Counted from the stretch's first letter, positions 26,279 to 40,806 are shown. The stretch: DNA of 64,000 nt from Mesorhizobium sp. NZP2298 (GCF_013170825.1 NZ_CP033365.1:1302001-1366000), one strand, 5' to 3'. Notes: generated by a model from the sequence alone, not told the origin. Made by a program: numbers and translations.

Positions 26279-27515
26279 AGGGGAAGACATCGCCATCATC
26301 GGCGGCGGTATCATCGGCATTTGCGCGGCGGCCTTCCTTGCCGAGGCCGGGCGAAACGTAACGGTCTTCGACCGCACCGGCATCTGCGAGGAAACGAGTT
26401 CCGGCAATGCCGCCGCCCTTGCCTTCTCCGACGTGCTGCCGATGGCGCACAAGGGCATGATCAAGAATCTGCCGAAATGGCTGGCCGATCCGCTCGGCCC
26501 ACTCAGCATTCCACCGGCCTACCTGCCGAAGCTGCTGCCCTGGCTGATCCGCTTCTGGCGCGCCGGCGCACCGGCGAAATACGAGGCCAGCCTCGCCGCC
26601 CAGGCCGGCCTGATGAAGCTCGCCGAAGCGGAATGGATGGGCTTGCTCGATCGTTCCGGTACAAGGCGCATGCTGCGCGAGGATGGCTCGCTCGAATTCT
26701 ATGAAAGCGAAGCCGAGTTCCGCGCCTCGCTGCCGGGCTGGGCGGCGCGCGAACGTTTCGGCATCGGCTTCCGCCATGTCGAGGGCGAAAGTCTGGCGGA
26801 TCTGCAGCCGGGCCTTTCACCGCGCTTCATCAAGGGCACCTTCGTGCCGGGCTGGAAGACGATCGCCGATCCAAAGCTGCTCGGCAAGGCGATTTGGGCT
26901 TACGCCGAGGCCAAGGGGGCCCGCTTTGAAATGGCGCGCATCGACCGGATAGCAACGGACCAGAATGGCGCGACACTGACACTGGCCGACGGCACCAGCC
27001 GGCAAGCCAGGCAGCTCGTCGTCGCCGCCGGCGCCTGGTCGCACCTCTTGGCGCGACAGCTCTGCGACCGCATCCCGCTGGAGACCGAGCGCGGCTACAA
27101 TACGACCTTGCCGCGGAACGCCTTCGATGTGAGGCGGCAACTGATCTTCTCAGGCCATGGCTTCGTCATCACGCCGCTCGAAACGGGCCTGCGCGTTGGC
27201 GGGGCGGTCGAACTCGGCGGTATCGAGCGGCCGCCCAATTTCAACCGGTCGAAAGCGCTGTTGCGGAAGGCGCAGCAATTCCTGCCGGGGCTCAACCCGT
27301 CCGGCGGCCGCGAATGGATGGGGTTCCGGCCCTCACTGCCGGATTCGGTGCCTGTCATCGGCAAGGCGCCGGGAAGCCGGTCGGTTGTCTATGCCTTCGG
27401 CCATGGCCATCTCGGCCTGACGCAGGCGGCGGCGACCGGGCGGTTGATCCGGGAACTCGTCCTGGGGCAGACTCCGCAGGTTGATCTGGCCCCTTTCAGC
27501 CCACAACGGTTTTGA
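26196..27515 (+). CDS. FAD-dependent oxidoreductase, probable D-hydroxyproline oxidase/dehydrogenase
   Basis: A 439-residue DadA-like flavoprotein with the FAD motif IAIIGGGIIGICAAAFLAEAG and a C-terminal GFRPSLPDSVPVIG with FGHGHLGLTQAAATG. In the hydroxyproline pathway this type oxidises cis-4-hydroxy-D-proline to pyrroline-4-hydroxy-2-carboxylate. Homologues usually start two or three residues before DIAIIGG. Here the only usable start seen is GTG 26196, and about 30 N-terminal residues are encoded by a palindromic repeat. The real start may be non-canonical. Confidence 0.83.
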   Translation: MQGNSKSPDEGRRPSSALGAPSPRERGEGEDIAIIGGGIIGICAAAFLAEAGRNVTVFDRTGICEETSSGNAAALAFSDVLPMAHKGMIKNLPKWLADPLGPLSIPPAYLPKLLPWLIRFWRAGAPAKYEASLAAQAGLMKLAEAEWMGLLDRSGTRRMLREDGSLEFYESEAEFRASLPGWAARERFGIGFRHVEGESLADLQPGLSPRFIKGTFVPGWKTIADPKLLGKAIWAYAEAKGARFEMARIDRIATDQNGATLTLADGTSRQARQLVVAAGAWSHLLARQLCDRIPLETERGYNTTLPRNAFDVRRQLIFSGHGFVITPLETGLRVGGAVELGGIERPPNFNRSKALLRKAQQFLPGLNPSGGREWMGFRPSLPDSVPVIGKAPGSRSVVYAFGHGHLGLTQAAATGRLIRELVLGQTPQVDLAPFSPQRF

Positions 27516-27530
27516 TTTTCGAGGAGCGAC

Positions 27531-28532
27531 ATGGCCAAGAAATCCTTCTTCTGCATCGACGGCCACACTTGCGGCAATCCGGTGCGGCTGGTCGCCGGCG
27601 GCGGCCCGCTGCTTGCGGGCTCGACCATGATGGAAAGGCGCGCGCACTTCCTCGCCGAATATGACTGGATCCGCACCGGCCTGATGTTCGAGCCGCGCGG
27701 CCACGACGTGATGTCGGGTTCGATCCTCTATCCGCCGACGCGCGAGGATTGCGACATCGCGATCCTGTTCATCGAAACCTCCGGCTGCCTGCCGATGTGC
27801 GGCCACGGCACCATAGGCACGGTGACGATGGCGATCGAACACGGGCTGATCAAGCCGAAGACGCCAGGTGTGCTGAGGCTCGACACGCCGGCCGGCCTGG
27901 TCATCGCCGAATACAAACAGGTCGGCGAGTATGTCGAAGAGGTGCGCATCACCAACGTACCGTCGTTCCTACATGCCGAAGGCCTGACGGTCGAATGTCC
28001 CGGGCTCGGCGAGATCACCGTCGATGTCGCCTATGGCGGCAATTTCTACGCCATCGTGGAGCCGCAGAAGAACTTTCGCGACATGGCGGATTATTCGGCC
28101 GGCGATCTTATCGCCTGGAGCCCGGTGGTGCGGCAGCGGCTCAACGAGAAATACACCTTCGTGCATCCGGAAAACCCCGGCATCAACCGGCTCTCGCACA
28201 TGCTGTGGACGGGCGAGCCGACGGTGGAAGGGGCCGATGCCCGCAATGCCGTCTTCTACGGCGACAAGGCGATAGACCGCTCACCGTGCGGCACGGGCAC
28301 CTCGGCGCGCATGGCGCAGCTTCATGCCAAGGGCAAGCTGAAGGCCGGCGACGCCTTCGTGCATGAATCGATCATCGGTTCGCTGTTCAAGGGCAAGGTC
28401 GAAAAAGAGGTCACCGTGGCTGGCAAGCCGGCGATCATTCCCTCGATCGGCGGCTGGGCACGGATGACCGGACTGAACACGATCTTCATCGATGACCGGG
28501 ATCCGTTCGCGCATGGTTTTGTTGTCAAGTAG
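27531..28532 (+). CDS. hypRE: 4-hydroxyproline 2-epimerase
   Basis: A 333-residue proline-racemase-superfamily enzyme that converts trans-4-hydroxy-L-proline to cis-4-hydroxy-D-proline. The two catalytic cysteines are Cys90 (LPMCGHGTIG) and Cys253 (DRSPCGTGTSAR). Both present as Cys argues for racemase/epimerase rather than dehydratase. GAGGAGCGAC precedes the ATG. It is the last gene of the cluster; a semialdehyde dehydrogenase is not present here. Confidence 0.9.
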   Translation: MAKKSFFCIDGHTCGNPVRLVAGGGPLLAGSTMMERRAHFLAEYDWIRTGLMFEPRGHDVMSGSILYPPTREDCDIAILFIETSGCLPMCGHGTIGTVTMAIEHGLIKPKTPGVLRLDTPAGLVIAEYKQVGEYVEEVRITNVPSFLHAEGLTVECPGLGEITVDVAYGGNFYAIVEPQKNFRDMADYSAGDLIAWSPVVRQRLNEKYTFVHPENPGINRLSHMLWTGEPTVEGADARNAVFYGDKAIDRSPCGTGTSARMAQLHAKGKLKAGDAFVHESIIGSLFKGKVEKEVTVAGKPAIIPSIGGWARMTGLNTIFIDDRDPFAHGFVVK

Positions 28533-28867
28533 GAGGAATCCTGCCCTTGCGGAAAGGTATGCGGCAAAAGAACGAACCATGTCAGGAACGCAACGATTCG
28601 TCCTATCACCTAATTTTGACGGCAGTTTCTTCGAAACGGAGCGCATTATACGTCTGAATCATCAAGGACATTGCGTTATGCCAATGATAGGGTCCGCGAT
28701 AGTCCAGGGTCGGGTGCAAAGAATGGGCGGTCGGAACGACGTGAATCGGAAACACGCGGGGCGATCAAAAAAATCACGTTGCAATCCGGGCTCGAAACTT
28801 TACGACTAGGGGAAATACGAAAAGGGATGCGTCTGCATGGGCGACATTCCAGGGGAGCCATGTACAC
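28533..28867. other. Intergenic stretch before the liv operon
   Basis: 335 bases with no recognisable gene or repeat. It should hold the liv promoter. TTGACG at 28616-28621 has no -10 box at proper spacing, so none is annotated. Confidence 0.5.
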
Positions 28868-29770
28868 ATGCAGTACTTTGTCCAGCAGCTTATCAACGGG
28901 CTGACGCTGGGATCGATCTATGGGCTGATCGCGATCGGCTACACGATGGTCTACGGCATCATTGGCATGATCAACTTCGCCCATGGCGACATTTTCATGG
29001 TGGGCGCCTTCACGGCGCTGATCGTCTTCCTCATCCTCGGCGCGCTGTTTTATTCGGTGCCCGTGGTCATCGCGCTGCTGGTCATGATGATCGTGGCGAT
29101 GCTGCTCACCAGCCTCTATAACTGGACGATCGAGAAGGTGGCCTACAGGCCGCTGCGCGGTTCGTTCCGGCTGGCGCCGCTGATCACCGCCATCGGCATG
29201 TCGATCGCACTGTCGAACTTCGTCCAGGTCACGCAAGGCCCGCGCAACAAGCCGATTCCGCCGATGGTCAGCCAGGTCTATAACATCAACGGCGTCAGCG
29301 TTTCGCTCAAGCAGATCATCATCGTCGTCGTCACGGCGCTGCTTCTGGTGCTGTTCTGGTACCTGGTCAACAGGACCTCGCTTGGCCGCGCCCAGCGGGC
29401 CTGCGAGCAGGACCGCAAGATGGCCGCGCTGCTCGGCATCGATGTCGACCGCACAATCTCGATCACCTTCATCATGGGCGCGGCCCTTGCCGCCGTCGCC
29501 GGCACGCTGTTCCTGATGTATTACGGCGTCATCGCCTTCTCCGACGGCTTCGTCCCAGGGGTGAAGGCGTTCACCGCGGCGGTGCTTGGCGGCATAGGCT
29601 CGCTTCCCGGTGCCGTGCTCGGCGGGTTGCTGATCGGCTTCATCGAGAGCATGTGGTCGGCCTATTTCTCGATCGACTACAAGGACGTGGCGGCGTTCTC
29701 GATCCTGGCCATCGTGCTGATCTTCCTGCCTTCCGGCATATTGGGCCGGCCAGAAGTCGAAAAGGTCTGA
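28868..29770 (+). CDS. livH: Branched-chain amino acid ABC transporter permease LivH
   Basis: A 300-residue inner-membrane permease. LivH features are visible: [34 protein letters not shown] at the N-terminus (quoted as two adjoining parts, [18 protein letters not shown] and [16 protein letters not shown]), then [20 protein letters not shown] and [17 protein letters not shown]. It pairs with LivM to form the channel. It is the first gene of the operon livH-livM-livG-livF-DUF6867, with livK after it. Confidence 0.95.
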   Translation: MQYFVQQLINGLTLGSIYGLIAIGYTMVYGIIGMINFAHGDIFMVGAFTALIVFLILGALFYSVPVVIALLVMMIVAMLLTSLYNWTIEKVAYRPLRGSFRLAPLITAIGMSIALSNFVQVTQGPRNKPIPPMVSQVYNINGVSVSLKQIIIVVVTALLLVLFWYLVNRTSLGRAQRACEQDRKMAALLGIDVDRTISITFIMGAALAAVAGTLFLMYYGVIAFSDGFVPGVKAFTAAVLGGIGSLPGAVLGGLLIGFIESMWSAYFSIDYKDVAAFSILAIVLIFLPSGILGRPEVEKV

Positions 29771-29774
29771 GACC

Positions 29775-31370
29775 ATGGCCGTGACCGTTTCTCCCGACCG
29801 CGACACCGTCGCCAACCCCGTGGCGCGCGCATTGCGCGAGGCCTTGTATGCTGGCGCCATCGCGCTTGGCCTGTTCGTGCTGTTCATCGGGCTCAGAACC
29901 GACCAGAACATGTCCAACGAACTGGTCGTCGTGCAGCGCTGGGGCCTGCTCGCCGCCGTGGTCATCGCGACCGCGGTCGGACGCTTTCTCTACGTTGCCT
30001 ACGGCCAACCCTTCATGGCCAACCAGAAGATCGCCAACGTAGCCACCGGCCTGTTGCCGGCCAGCGTGGCGTCGCGTTTCTTCACGCTGCCGGCCTTCAT
30101 CGGGGCCATCGTCGCGGCGGTGCTGTTGTTCGTGTTCAACAACTCGCTCGCCGGATGGGTGGGAGCGGAACCGGCGGGCTACCTGCAATTCCTGCGCGCC
30201 CTGGCGGTCATTTATGTGCTGGCCTGCGTGATCTACTATTTCCGCGGCTTCATCCATGCCAACTTCACCAAGCTCGGCATTGCCGCGCTGGTGCTCTACC
30301 CGATTCTTGTCGTCGCCGTGCTGTCGCTCATGTCGTGGTCTGTCGCCACCGGGCTGCAGGGCTCGCTGAAATGGGTCGACAATTTCGGCATCCAGATCCT
30401 GATCTATGTGATGCTGGCCTGGGGACTGAACATCGTCGTCGGCCTCGCCGGCCTGCTCGACCTCGGCTACGTCGCCTTCTACGCGGTCGGCGCTTACGCC
30501 TACGCGCTGCTCGCCACGCATTTCGGCCTGTCGTTCTGGATCCTGCTGCCGGCCGCGGGCGCCATGGCGGCGCTGTGGGGGGTGCTGCTCGGCTTTCCGG
30601 TGCTGCGCCTGCGCGGCGACTACCTGGCGATCGTCACGCTCGCCTTCGGTGAGATCATCCGCCTGGTGCTGATCAACTGGCGCGACGTGACCAATGGCTC
30701 GGCCGGCATCTCCGGCATTCCGAAAGTCACCTTCTTCGGCCTGATGACCTTCAACGTTTCGGACCCCAACTACATCGCCAAGGTTCTGCACCTCGCGACC
30801 TCGAGCGCCTACTACAAGATATTCCTCTACTACCTGATCCTGGCGCTGGCGCTGCTCACCGCCTTCGTCACGATCCGCCTGCGGCGCATGCCTGTCGGCC
30901 GTGCCTGGGAAGCGCTGCGCGAGGACGAGATCGCCTGCCGCTCGCTCGGCATCAACACGACGACGACCAAGCTGACGGCGTTTGCCACCGGCGCCATGTT
31001 CGGCGGGTTCGCCGGCTCGTTCTTCGCCGCACGGCAAGGTTTCGTCAGCCCCGAATCCTTCGTCTTCCTGGAATCGGCCATCATCCTGGCCATCGTCGTG
31101 CTCGGCGGCATGGGGTCGCTGGTCGGCATCGCGGTCGCCGCGATGGTGATGATCGGCGGCACCGAGGCACTGCGCGAACTCGACTTCCTCAAGCAGGTCT
31201 TCGGGCCTGATTTCACCCCGGAACTCTACCGCATGCTTCTGTTCGGCATGGCCATGGTCATCGTCATGCTGTGGAAGCCGCGCGGTTTCGTCGGCAGTCG
31301 TGAACCAACCGCCTTCCTCAAGGAGCGAAGGGCTGTCTCAAGCTCCTTCACCAAGGAGGGCCACGGCTGA
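29775..31370 (+). CDS. livM: Branched-chain amino acid ABC transporter permease LivM
   Basis: A 531-residue permease. The core LivM domain starts near residue 205 ([37 protein letters not shown]) and contains the EAA-like loop [20 protein letters not shown]. The N-terminal 200 residues add several extra hydrophobic helices absent from E. coli LivM (425 residues). It starts 4 bp after livH and overlaps livG (TGATG). Confidence 0.94.
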   Translation: MAVTVSPDRDTVANPVARALREALYAGAIALGLFVLFIGLRTDQNMSNELVVVQRWGLLAAVVIATAVGRFLYVAYGQPFMANQKIANVATGLLPASVASRFFTLPAFIGAIVAAVLLFVFNNSLAGWVGAEPAGYLQFLRALAVIYVLACVIYYFRGFIHANFTKLGIAALVLYPILVVAVLSLMSWSVATGLQGSLKWVDNFGIQILIYVMLAWGLNIVVGLAGLLDLGYVAFYAVGAYAYALLATHFGLSFWILLPAAGAMAALWGVLLGFPVLRLRGDYLAIVTLAFGEIIRLVLINWRDVTNGSAGISGIPKVTFFGLMTFNVSDPNYIAKVLHLATSSAYYKIFLYYLILALALLTAFVTIRLRRMPVGRAWEALREDEIACRSLGINTTTTKLTAFATGAMFGGFAGSFFAARQGFVSPESFVFLESAIILAIVVLGGMGSLVGIAVAAMVMIGGTEALRELDFLKQVFGPDFTPELYRMLLFGMAMVIVMLWKPRGFVGSREPTAFLKERRAVSSSFTKEGHG

Positions 31371-32889
31371 TGAATGCGACCACGCAAATGAAAGAAGCCA
31401 TCCTGCAGGTCGATCATCTGTCGATGAAGTTCGGCGGCCTGGTCGCCATCGGCGACCTGTCCTTCACCGCCAGGCGCGGCGAGATCACGGCACTAATCGG
31501 CCCCAACGGTGCCGGCAAGACCACCGTGTTCAACTGCATCACCGGCTTCTACAAGCCGTCGGAAGGCATGATCACGCTCAACCGCGCCGACGGTTCGAGC
31601 TATCTGCTCGAACGGTTGCCCAACCATCAGATCCCGGCGCGCGCCAAGGTGGCGCGTACCTTCCAGAACATCCGCCTGTTCTCGGGCATGACGCTGCTGG
31701 AGAACCTTTTGGTCGCCCAGCACAACAAGCTGATGAAGGCATCGGGCTATACGATCCTAGGCCTGTTCGGCTTCAGCGGCTACCGCAAGGCCTCGGCCGA
31801 ATCGGTGGACCTGGCCAGACACTGGCTCGAGAAGGCCGATCTCGTCGACCGAGCCGACGATCCGGCCGGCGACCTGCCCTATGGCGCGCAGCGGCGTCTC
31901 GAGATCGCGCGTGCCATGTGCACCGGGCCCGAGCTTCTGTGCCTCGACGAGCCGGCGGCCGGCCTTAATCCGAAGGAATCGGCGGCACTCAACGAACTCT
32001 TGATGGACATCAAGCATACAACCGGCACCTCGATACTCCTGATCGAGCACGACATGTCGGTGGTCATGCAGATTTCCGACCACGTCGTGGTGCTGGAATA
32101 CGGTCGCAAGATCTCCGACGGCAATCCGCAGTCGGTGCGCACCGATCCGCGCGTCATCGCCGCCTATCTCGGCGTCGACGACGAGGAGGTCGAGACCGTG
32201 CTGACCGAGGTCGGCGACGAGGACGTCATCGAGCAGCTCGACATCGGGCCGGATGCCGCGCATGGCCCGGGGACATCGTCATCCTACCTGGCAGGACCGG
32301 TGACCGACACCGTCGGACACAGCGAGGGCGAGCGCGTCACCGTGTCGAAGGGCGCCTCGAAAGCGGCGCAGATCGATGCCCGCGCGGCCACCGTGGTGAG
32401 CAAACCTGTCGGGACACCATCAAGATCGGCCGCGAAGGCCGGAGCGGCGAAGGCCGCACCGAAGAAAACCGCCACCAAGGCGCCCGCGGCGAAGGCTGAA
32501 GGCATTTCGAACCGCCTTGCCGCCCCTCGTGGCGGCAAGGCAGACAATCTGACCCGCATCAAGGGCATCGGCACGGTCAACGAAAAGAAGCTCAACGAAC
32601 ACGGCATCTTCCACTTCGACCAGATCGGCGCCTGGAAGAAGGCCGACGTCGAGGCGGCCGAAGCCTATCTCGCCTTCGACGGGCGCATCGCGCGCGAGGA
32701 GTGGGTCAAGCAGGCCAAGCTGCTCGGTCAGGGCAAGGATACGGAATTCTCGCGCCGTGTCGACGCGGGCAAGGTGGCAACCAGCCATACTTCGGCAAAG
32801 AGTGCCACTGCGGCATCGAAGACCGCAAGTGCGGCTTCGGGGAAGGCCGCGGCCAAACCTGTGTCGAGCAAGCGTGGAGGGGGCAAATA

Positions 32890-32890
<1 letters not shown>
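31370..32890 (+). CDS. livG: LivG ATPase with helix-hairpin-helix-like and Lys/Ala-rich C-terminal extension
   Basis: A 506-residue ATPase of the transporter; ordinary LivG is about 255 residues. Residues 7-268 are the ABC domain: Walker A GPNGAGKTT (44-52), signature region YGAQRRLEIA (171-180), Walker B LLCLDEP (189-195) and the H-loop LIEHDMS. Residues 269-392 are a low-complexity acidic, then Ala/Lys-rich linker. Residues 393-452 form a compact domain (NLTRIKGIGTVNEKKLNEHG, FHFDQIGAW) like the helix-hairpin-helix module appended to NuoE and L21 in rhizobia. The tail (453-506) is Lys/Ala/Ser-rich. The role of the extension is unknown. Confidence 0.93.
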
Positions 32891-33618
<728 letters not shown>

Positions 33619-33635
33619 GTTCAGGAGTCCTCACC

Positions 33636-33983
33636 ATGCAAGGCATTCTCTACGAAGAACCGTCAATCTGGCAGTTCTTCTTCGTCACCTGCCTGCTCGG
33701 CGGTTGGGCAGCCTGGATGACCGGCAAGGCCAGCGCCCAGACATGGCGCAGCTTCATCCAGCTGTTCGCTTATCTGCTCGGGCTCGGCATCGGCATCCGC
33801 TTCATCCACCATGCGCTGTTCAACGGCACGATGTTCTCGCTGCATTACTATATCGTCGACACCATCGTACTGATGATACTGGGTTTCGTTGGCTATCAAT
33901 ACACACGAACCAACCAGATGGTCACACAGTATAATTGGCTCTACGAAAGAGCCTCAATCTTGAGCTGGAAACCCAAAGGTTGA
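33636..33983 (+). CDS. DUF6867 membrane protein of the liv operon
   Basis: A 115-residue protein with three hydrophobic segments (FFFVTCLLGGWAAWMTG, FIQLFAYLLGLGIGIRF, YYIVDTIVLMILGFVGY). It belongs to a small alphaproteobacterial family found almost always between livF and the substrate-binding gene. It may assist the LivHM complex, which is inference from position. CAGGAGTCCTCACC precedes the ATG, 17 bp after livF. Confidence 0.82.
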   Translation: MQGILYEEPSIWQFFFVTCLLGGWAAWMTGKASAQTWRSFIQLFAYLLGLGIGIRFIHHALFNGTMFSLHYYIVDTIVLMILGFVGYQYTRTNQMVTQYNWLYERASILSWKPKG

Positions 33984-33988
33984 GGCTC
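33949..33988 (+). promoter_or_regulatory. Hairpin at the end of the DUF6867 gene
   Basis: GAGCCTCAA (33949-33957) and TTGAGGCTC (33980-33988) form a 9-bp stem with a 22-base loop that spans the stop codon. There is no U-run, so it is more likely an mRNA-end stabiliser or pause site than a strong terminator. It separates the permease/ATPase genes from livK. Confidence 0.45.
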
Positions 33989-34120
33989 GTCATTAACGCC
34001 GCGTCAGGGATGAATCGGCGTGACAAGTGCCTGAAAATCGGCAAACTATGCTTTCTGCGATAAGGGTGGGCATCGCATGAAAGCTTCATCCACGCCCACT
34101 CCGTTAATGGGAGCGTTTAA

Positions 34121-35236
34121 ATGAAAAAGTCACTTTTGTCCGCCGTTGCCCTGACCGCGCTGGTCGCGTTCAGCGGCAATGCGTGGGCTGATGTCATGTT
34201 CGGCGTGGCCGGTCCGATCACCGGTCCGAACGCGGCCTTCGGCGCACAGCTGCAGAAGGGCGCCGAAGCGGCCGTCGCCGCGATCAATGCCAAGGGCGGC
34301 ATCAACGGCGAGCAGATCAAGCTTGAAGTCGGCGACGACGTCTCCGATCCGAAGCAGGGTATCTCGGTCGCCAACAAGTTCGTCGGCGACGGCGTCAAGT
34401 TCGTGGTCGGCCACTTCAACTCGGGCGTGTCGATCCCGGCCTCGGAAGTCTACGCTGAAAACAACATCGTCGAAGTCACGCCGGCCGCGACCAATCCGAA
34501 GTTCACCGAGCGTGGCCTGTGGAACGTGTTCCGTACCTGCGGACGCGACGACCAGCAGGGCGGCATCGCCGGCGCCTATATCGCCGCGAATTTCAAGGAT
34601 GCCAAGGTCGCCGTCGTGCACGACAAGACGCCCTATGGCCAGGGCCTTGCCGATGAAACCAAGAAGGCGATGAATGCCGCCGGCGTCACGGAAGTGATGT
34701 ATGAAGGCGTCAATGTCGGCGACAAGGACTTCTCGGCGCTCATCGCCAAGATGAAGGAAGCCGGCGTCACCCTGATCTACTGGGGCGGCCTGCACACCGA
34801 AGCCGGCCTGATCATCCGCCAGTCCGCGGACCAGGGCCTCAAGGCCACGCTGATGTCGGGTGACGGCATCGTCACCGACGAACTCGCAGCGATCGCGGGC
34901 GACGCTGTCGCCGGCACGCTCAACACGTTCGGTCCCGACCCGCGCCTGATCCCGGCCAACAAGGAACTCGTCGAAAAGTTCCGCGCGCAGGGCTTCGAGC
35001 CCGAGGCCTACACGCTCTACGCCTATGCCGCCGTGCAGGCGATCGCCGAGGCGGCCACCAAAGCCAAGTCGAACGATCCGCAGGCTGTTGCCAAGGCACT
35101 GCATGAAAACGGACCGTACCCGACCGTTCTGGGCGATCTTGCCTATGACGCCAAGGGCGACCCGAAGCTGCCGGGCTACATCATGTACGAGTGGAAGAAG
35201 AAGGACGACGGAAAGTATTCCTGGTTCCCGAAATAA
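34121..35236 (+). CDS. livK: Branched-chain amino acid ABC transporter substrate-binding protein
   Basis: A 371-residue periplasmic binding protein with a signal peptide ([19 protein letters not shown]). The type I fold is recognisable: [50 protein letters not shown] and [11 protein letters not shown]. It delivers leucine-type amino acids to LivHM. It lies 137 bp after the DUF6867 gene, so it probably has its own promoter. A good terminator follows. Confidence 0.95.
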   Translation: MKKSLLSAVALTALVAFSGNAWADVMFGVAGPITGPNAAFGAQLQKGAEAAVAAINAKGGINGEQIKLEVGDDVSDPKQGISVANKFVGDGVKFVVGHFNSGVSIPASEVYAENNIVEVTPAATNPKFTERGLWNVFRTCGRDDQQGGIAGAYIAANFKDAKVAVVHDKTPYGQGLADETKKAMNAAGVTEVMYEGVNVGDKDFSALIAKMKEAGVTLIYWGGLHTEAGLIIRQSADQGLKATLMSGDGIVTDELAAIAGDAVAGTLNTFGPDPRLIPANKELVEKFRAQGFEPEAYTLYAYAAVQAIAEAATKAKSNDPQAVAKALHENGPYPTVLGDLAYDAKGDPKLPGYIMYEWKKKDDGKYSWFPK

Positions 35237-35541
35237 GCTGCTCCAGCAGGTCTGATATCCATGATGCCCGGCGCGTTGCGCCGGGCATTTTCTTTGGCCG
35301 TCGACGTGGCATGGCGGGCGCCGCACAACAGGCACACAGCGCGGTCTTTAGCCGGTAAACATCGAAGCACCGGCGGCGCTCGTGGCCATGAGGCCGAACT
35401 TTCGAGCCGGTGCGGGCGGGTTCCTGATAAAAAATCCATTTAAATCGGTTTAATCGCGCGCCGATTCTGTTTGCACTGCAGCATTTTCACGCTAATCATT
35501 GCGCCGATTTCCCGTCCCCTTCCGCTGCTGGAGCCCAGTCC
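35237..35541. other. Intergenic stretch between livK and pyc
   Basis: 305 bases. The first part holds the livK terminator (35264-35291). The rest is the pyc leader, with an AT-rich patch at 35427-35457 that is a likely promoter region, although no clear -35/-10 pair is assigned. Nothing else is seen. Confidence 0.5.
35264..35291 (+). terminator. Rho-independent terminator of livK
   Basis: ATGCCCGGCGC (35264-35274), loop GTT and GCGCCGGGCAT (35278-35288) form a perfect 11-bp GC-rich stem followed by TTTTCTTT. Confidence 0.9.
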
Positions 35542-39000
<3,459 letters not shown>

Positions 39001-39163
39001 AAGCTCGCGAAAGAGCGGGCAGGCTGTCGGCTTCTGTCGGCAGCCCTTGGCGAGCTGTTCGATAACGGCTTGACCCGTCGCCCCCGGTCGGGCATCGAAC
39101 CGCTGAAATTCGCTGCCGGCAACTTTGCGAGTCGCGGCGCAGAAACAATCTTTGGAGAAGAAC

Positions 39164-39424
39164 ATGGCCGACGATATCACCGAGACCAGCCAGACTGTTG
39201 CCGCCGGCCAGCTGCGTGCCCTCATCGAGCGCATCGAGCGGCTCGAGGAAGAAAAGAAGACGATCGCCGACGACATCAAGGAAGTGTTCGCCGAGGCCAA
39301 GGGCACCGGTTTCGACACCAAGGCGATACGCACCATCATCCGTCTGCGCAAGAAGGACCAGGCCGAACGGCAGGAAGAGGACGCCATCCTCGACCTGTAC
39401 ATGGCCGCGCTCGGCATGGAGTAG
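39164..39424 (+). CDS. gapR: GapR-family nucleoid protein (DUF2312)
   Basis: An 86-residue protein matching DUF2312/GapR almost throughout: [20 protein letters not shown] (coiled coil), [18 protein letters not shown] and [19 protein letters not shown]. GapR of Caulobacter clamps overtwisted AT-rich DNA and supports replication and transcription. ATG 39164 with GGAGAAGAAC upstream. Only the N-terminal few residues vary. It lies 163 bp after pyc, probably as its own transcript. Confidence 0.93.
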   Translation: MADDITETSQTVAAGQLRALIERIERLEEEKKTIADDIKEVFAEAKGTGFDTKAIRTIIRLRKKDQAERQEEDAILDLYMAALGME

Positions 39425-39428
39425 GACC

Positions 39429-39528
39429 AGAGCGTTCTCCGTTTCACGCAAACGGCGAACTGCCCTATCTCTTTGTTGATGCAATTTCCAAGGGACGGCG
39501 TTTCACACTTTTCCTGGAATTGCTTTGG
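39429..39528. repeat. Palindromic intergenic element, copy B (long form)
   Basis: AGAGCGTTCTCCGTTT opens a left module shared with copy E (56443). The right module (GATGCAATTTCC ... GGAATTGCTTT) matches copies A, C and D. It lies between gapR and the following gene. Confidence 0.7.
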
Positions 39529-39571
39529 CCACCCGGAGCCCGATGCGCCTGCAGGAGATACGGTTTGAACC

Positions 39572-40012
39572 ATGAGCGAATTCGACTTCGGCGGCCGCCG
39601 CGCCTCGGAATTCCGCCATCGCGGCTTCTGGACGCTGTTCGCTGAGCGGCATCCGGAAGAGAGAGCCCGGCTGGCACGGCGCGGACCCTGGTTCTGGCAG
39701 CGCGGGTTGCCTGACTTCGCCCTGGTCATTTCCATGTATGTCGCGCCGGCGCAGAATCATGTCGGCGTCTTCTTCGGCCGCAACGAGAAGTTCGGCGCGA
39801 CGCAAAGCTGGTCGCGGCTGAAGCCGTTCCAGCCAGAGATCGAGGATCGGCTGAAGCTCAGGCCGGAACAAAGTTGCGAAGGCCTCGGCATCAATTCGAT
39901 GTGGCGGGTCAATTGCTTTGCCGAGGATAACTGGCCGGCGATGACCGACTGGCTGGTGACCGAATGCTCGCGTGTCGAGCGCGCCGTCACCGAAGTGCTC
40001 GGACAGGGATAG
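39572..40012 (+). CDS. Conserved protein of unknown function (DUF4268-like)
   Basis: A 146-residue soluble protein. It contains FWTLFAERHPEE, LVISMYVAPAQNHVGVFFGR, QSWSRLKPFQPEIEDRLKL and NCFAEDNWPAMTDWLVTEC. The pattern, with a basic or aromatic residue after the strand and a terminal helix, recalls DUF4268, which is seen alone or beside restriction-type proteins. No nuclease motif is evident. It lies 7 bp before a small membrane protein gene. Confidence 0.6.
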   Translation: MSEFDFGGRRASEFRHRGFWTLFAERHPEERARLARRGPWFWQRGLPDFALVISMYVAPAQNHVGVFFGRNEKFGATQSWSRLKPFQPEIEDRLKLRPEQSCEGLGINSMWRVNCFAEDNWPAMTDWLVTECSRVERAVTEVLGQG

Positions 40013-40019
40013 GGCGCCG

Positions 40020-40328
40020 GTGTCACAGGAAGGCGTCAGGTCCTTCTTCCGCTCGCGTTGGCTTGGCTTGGTGCCGATCGGCCGGCTGTTCTGGCGCGAC
40101 ATGCTGCTGGTCGGGACTGGGATCAACGTTGCATCGTCCGCGGCAGCGCTTATCCTGCTTGGGCTGAAGATGCCGCTCGGCCTTGTGCTGGCGGTGCATT
40201 TCGCACCGGTGCCGTACAACATCTTTCTCACTATCGCGGTCTGGCGGACGGCCGAGACATCAGGCGCCAAGGCCTTGTTGATGATGCTGGGCTCGGCGCT
40301 CTGGCTGATCGCGACAGTTGTCATCTGA
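40020..40328 (+). CDS. Small membrane protein
   Basis: A 102-residue protein with three hydrophobic helices (DMLLVGTGINVASSAAALIL, MPLGLVLAVHFAPVPYNIFL, AKALLMMLGSALWLIATVVI). Start GTG 40020 lies just after the stop of the preceding gene, suggesting co-transcription. No family recognised. Confidence 0.62.
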   Translation: MSQEGVRSFFRSRWLGLVPIGRLFWRDMLLVGTGINVASSAAALILLGLKMPLGLVLAVHFAPVPYNIFLTIAVWRTAETSGAKALLMMLGSALWLIATVVI

Positions 40329-40353
40329 GGCGATAGTCAGTTGAGCGCGTACG

Positions 40354-40380
40354 AAAAAGGGCGGCCGAAGCCGCCCTTTG
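40354..40380. terminator. Bidirectional terminator before msrB
   Basis: AAAGGGCGGC (40356-40365), loop CGAA and GCCGCCCTTT (40370-40379) form a perfect 10-bp stem between convergent genes. The A-run at 40354 gives a U-run for the msrB direction. Confidence 0.85.
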
Positions 40381-40401
40381 CCGAAACCTACAGGATATCG
40401 T

Positions 40402-40806
40402 TCAGGCCGCAGGCTCGAATGTCAGCGCCACGCCGTTGATGCAGTAGCGCAGACCGGTCGGCGGCGGACCGTCCTCGAAGACATGGCCGAGATGGCTGCC
40501 GCAGCGAGCACAGTGGCATTCAGTGCGGACCATGCCGTAGCTGCGGTCGACCGTGGTCTCGATCGAACCCGGCACCGGGTCGTTGAAACTCGGCCAGCCG
40601 GTGCCGCTTTCGAACTTCAGCTTGGATTCGAACAGCGGCTGATCGCAGCCGACGCAGAAGAAGGTGCCGGCGCGCTTCTCGTAGAGAAGAGCGCAGCTTC
40701 CGGGGCGCTCAGTGCCGTGGTTGCGCATGACCGCATACTGCTCCGGCGTCAACCGGGCGCGCCATTCGGCATCGGTGCGGGTGACGGGGTAGGTGTGGGT
40801 GTCCAT
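40402..40806 (-). CDS. msrB: Peptide-methionine (R)-S-oxide reductase
   Basis: A 134-residue repair enzyme that reduces methionine-R-sulfoxide in proteins. Two zinc CxxC pairs are seen ([23 protein letters not shown]), the fold motif SGTGWPSF, and the catalytic cysteine in [10 protein letters not shown]. The second metal motif reads CHCARC. The length is typical for a stand-alone MsrB. Confidence 0.96.
   Translation of the reverse strand: MDTHTYPVTRTDAEWRARLTPEQYAVMRNHGTERPGSCALLYEKRAGTFFCVGCDQPLFESKLKFESGTGWPSFNDPVPGSIETTVDRSYGMVRTECHCARCGSHLGHVFEDGPPPTGLRYCINGVALTFEPAA

Noticed and set aside
28676..31037. Long antisense frames over livH and livM
   Set aside because: Asp/His/Arg/Gln-rich composition typical of the reverse of membrane-protein codons; no motif.
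34020..34052. GTGACA/TATGCT pair as a livK promoter
   Set aside because: Spacing of 21 bases is outside the usual 16-18 range.
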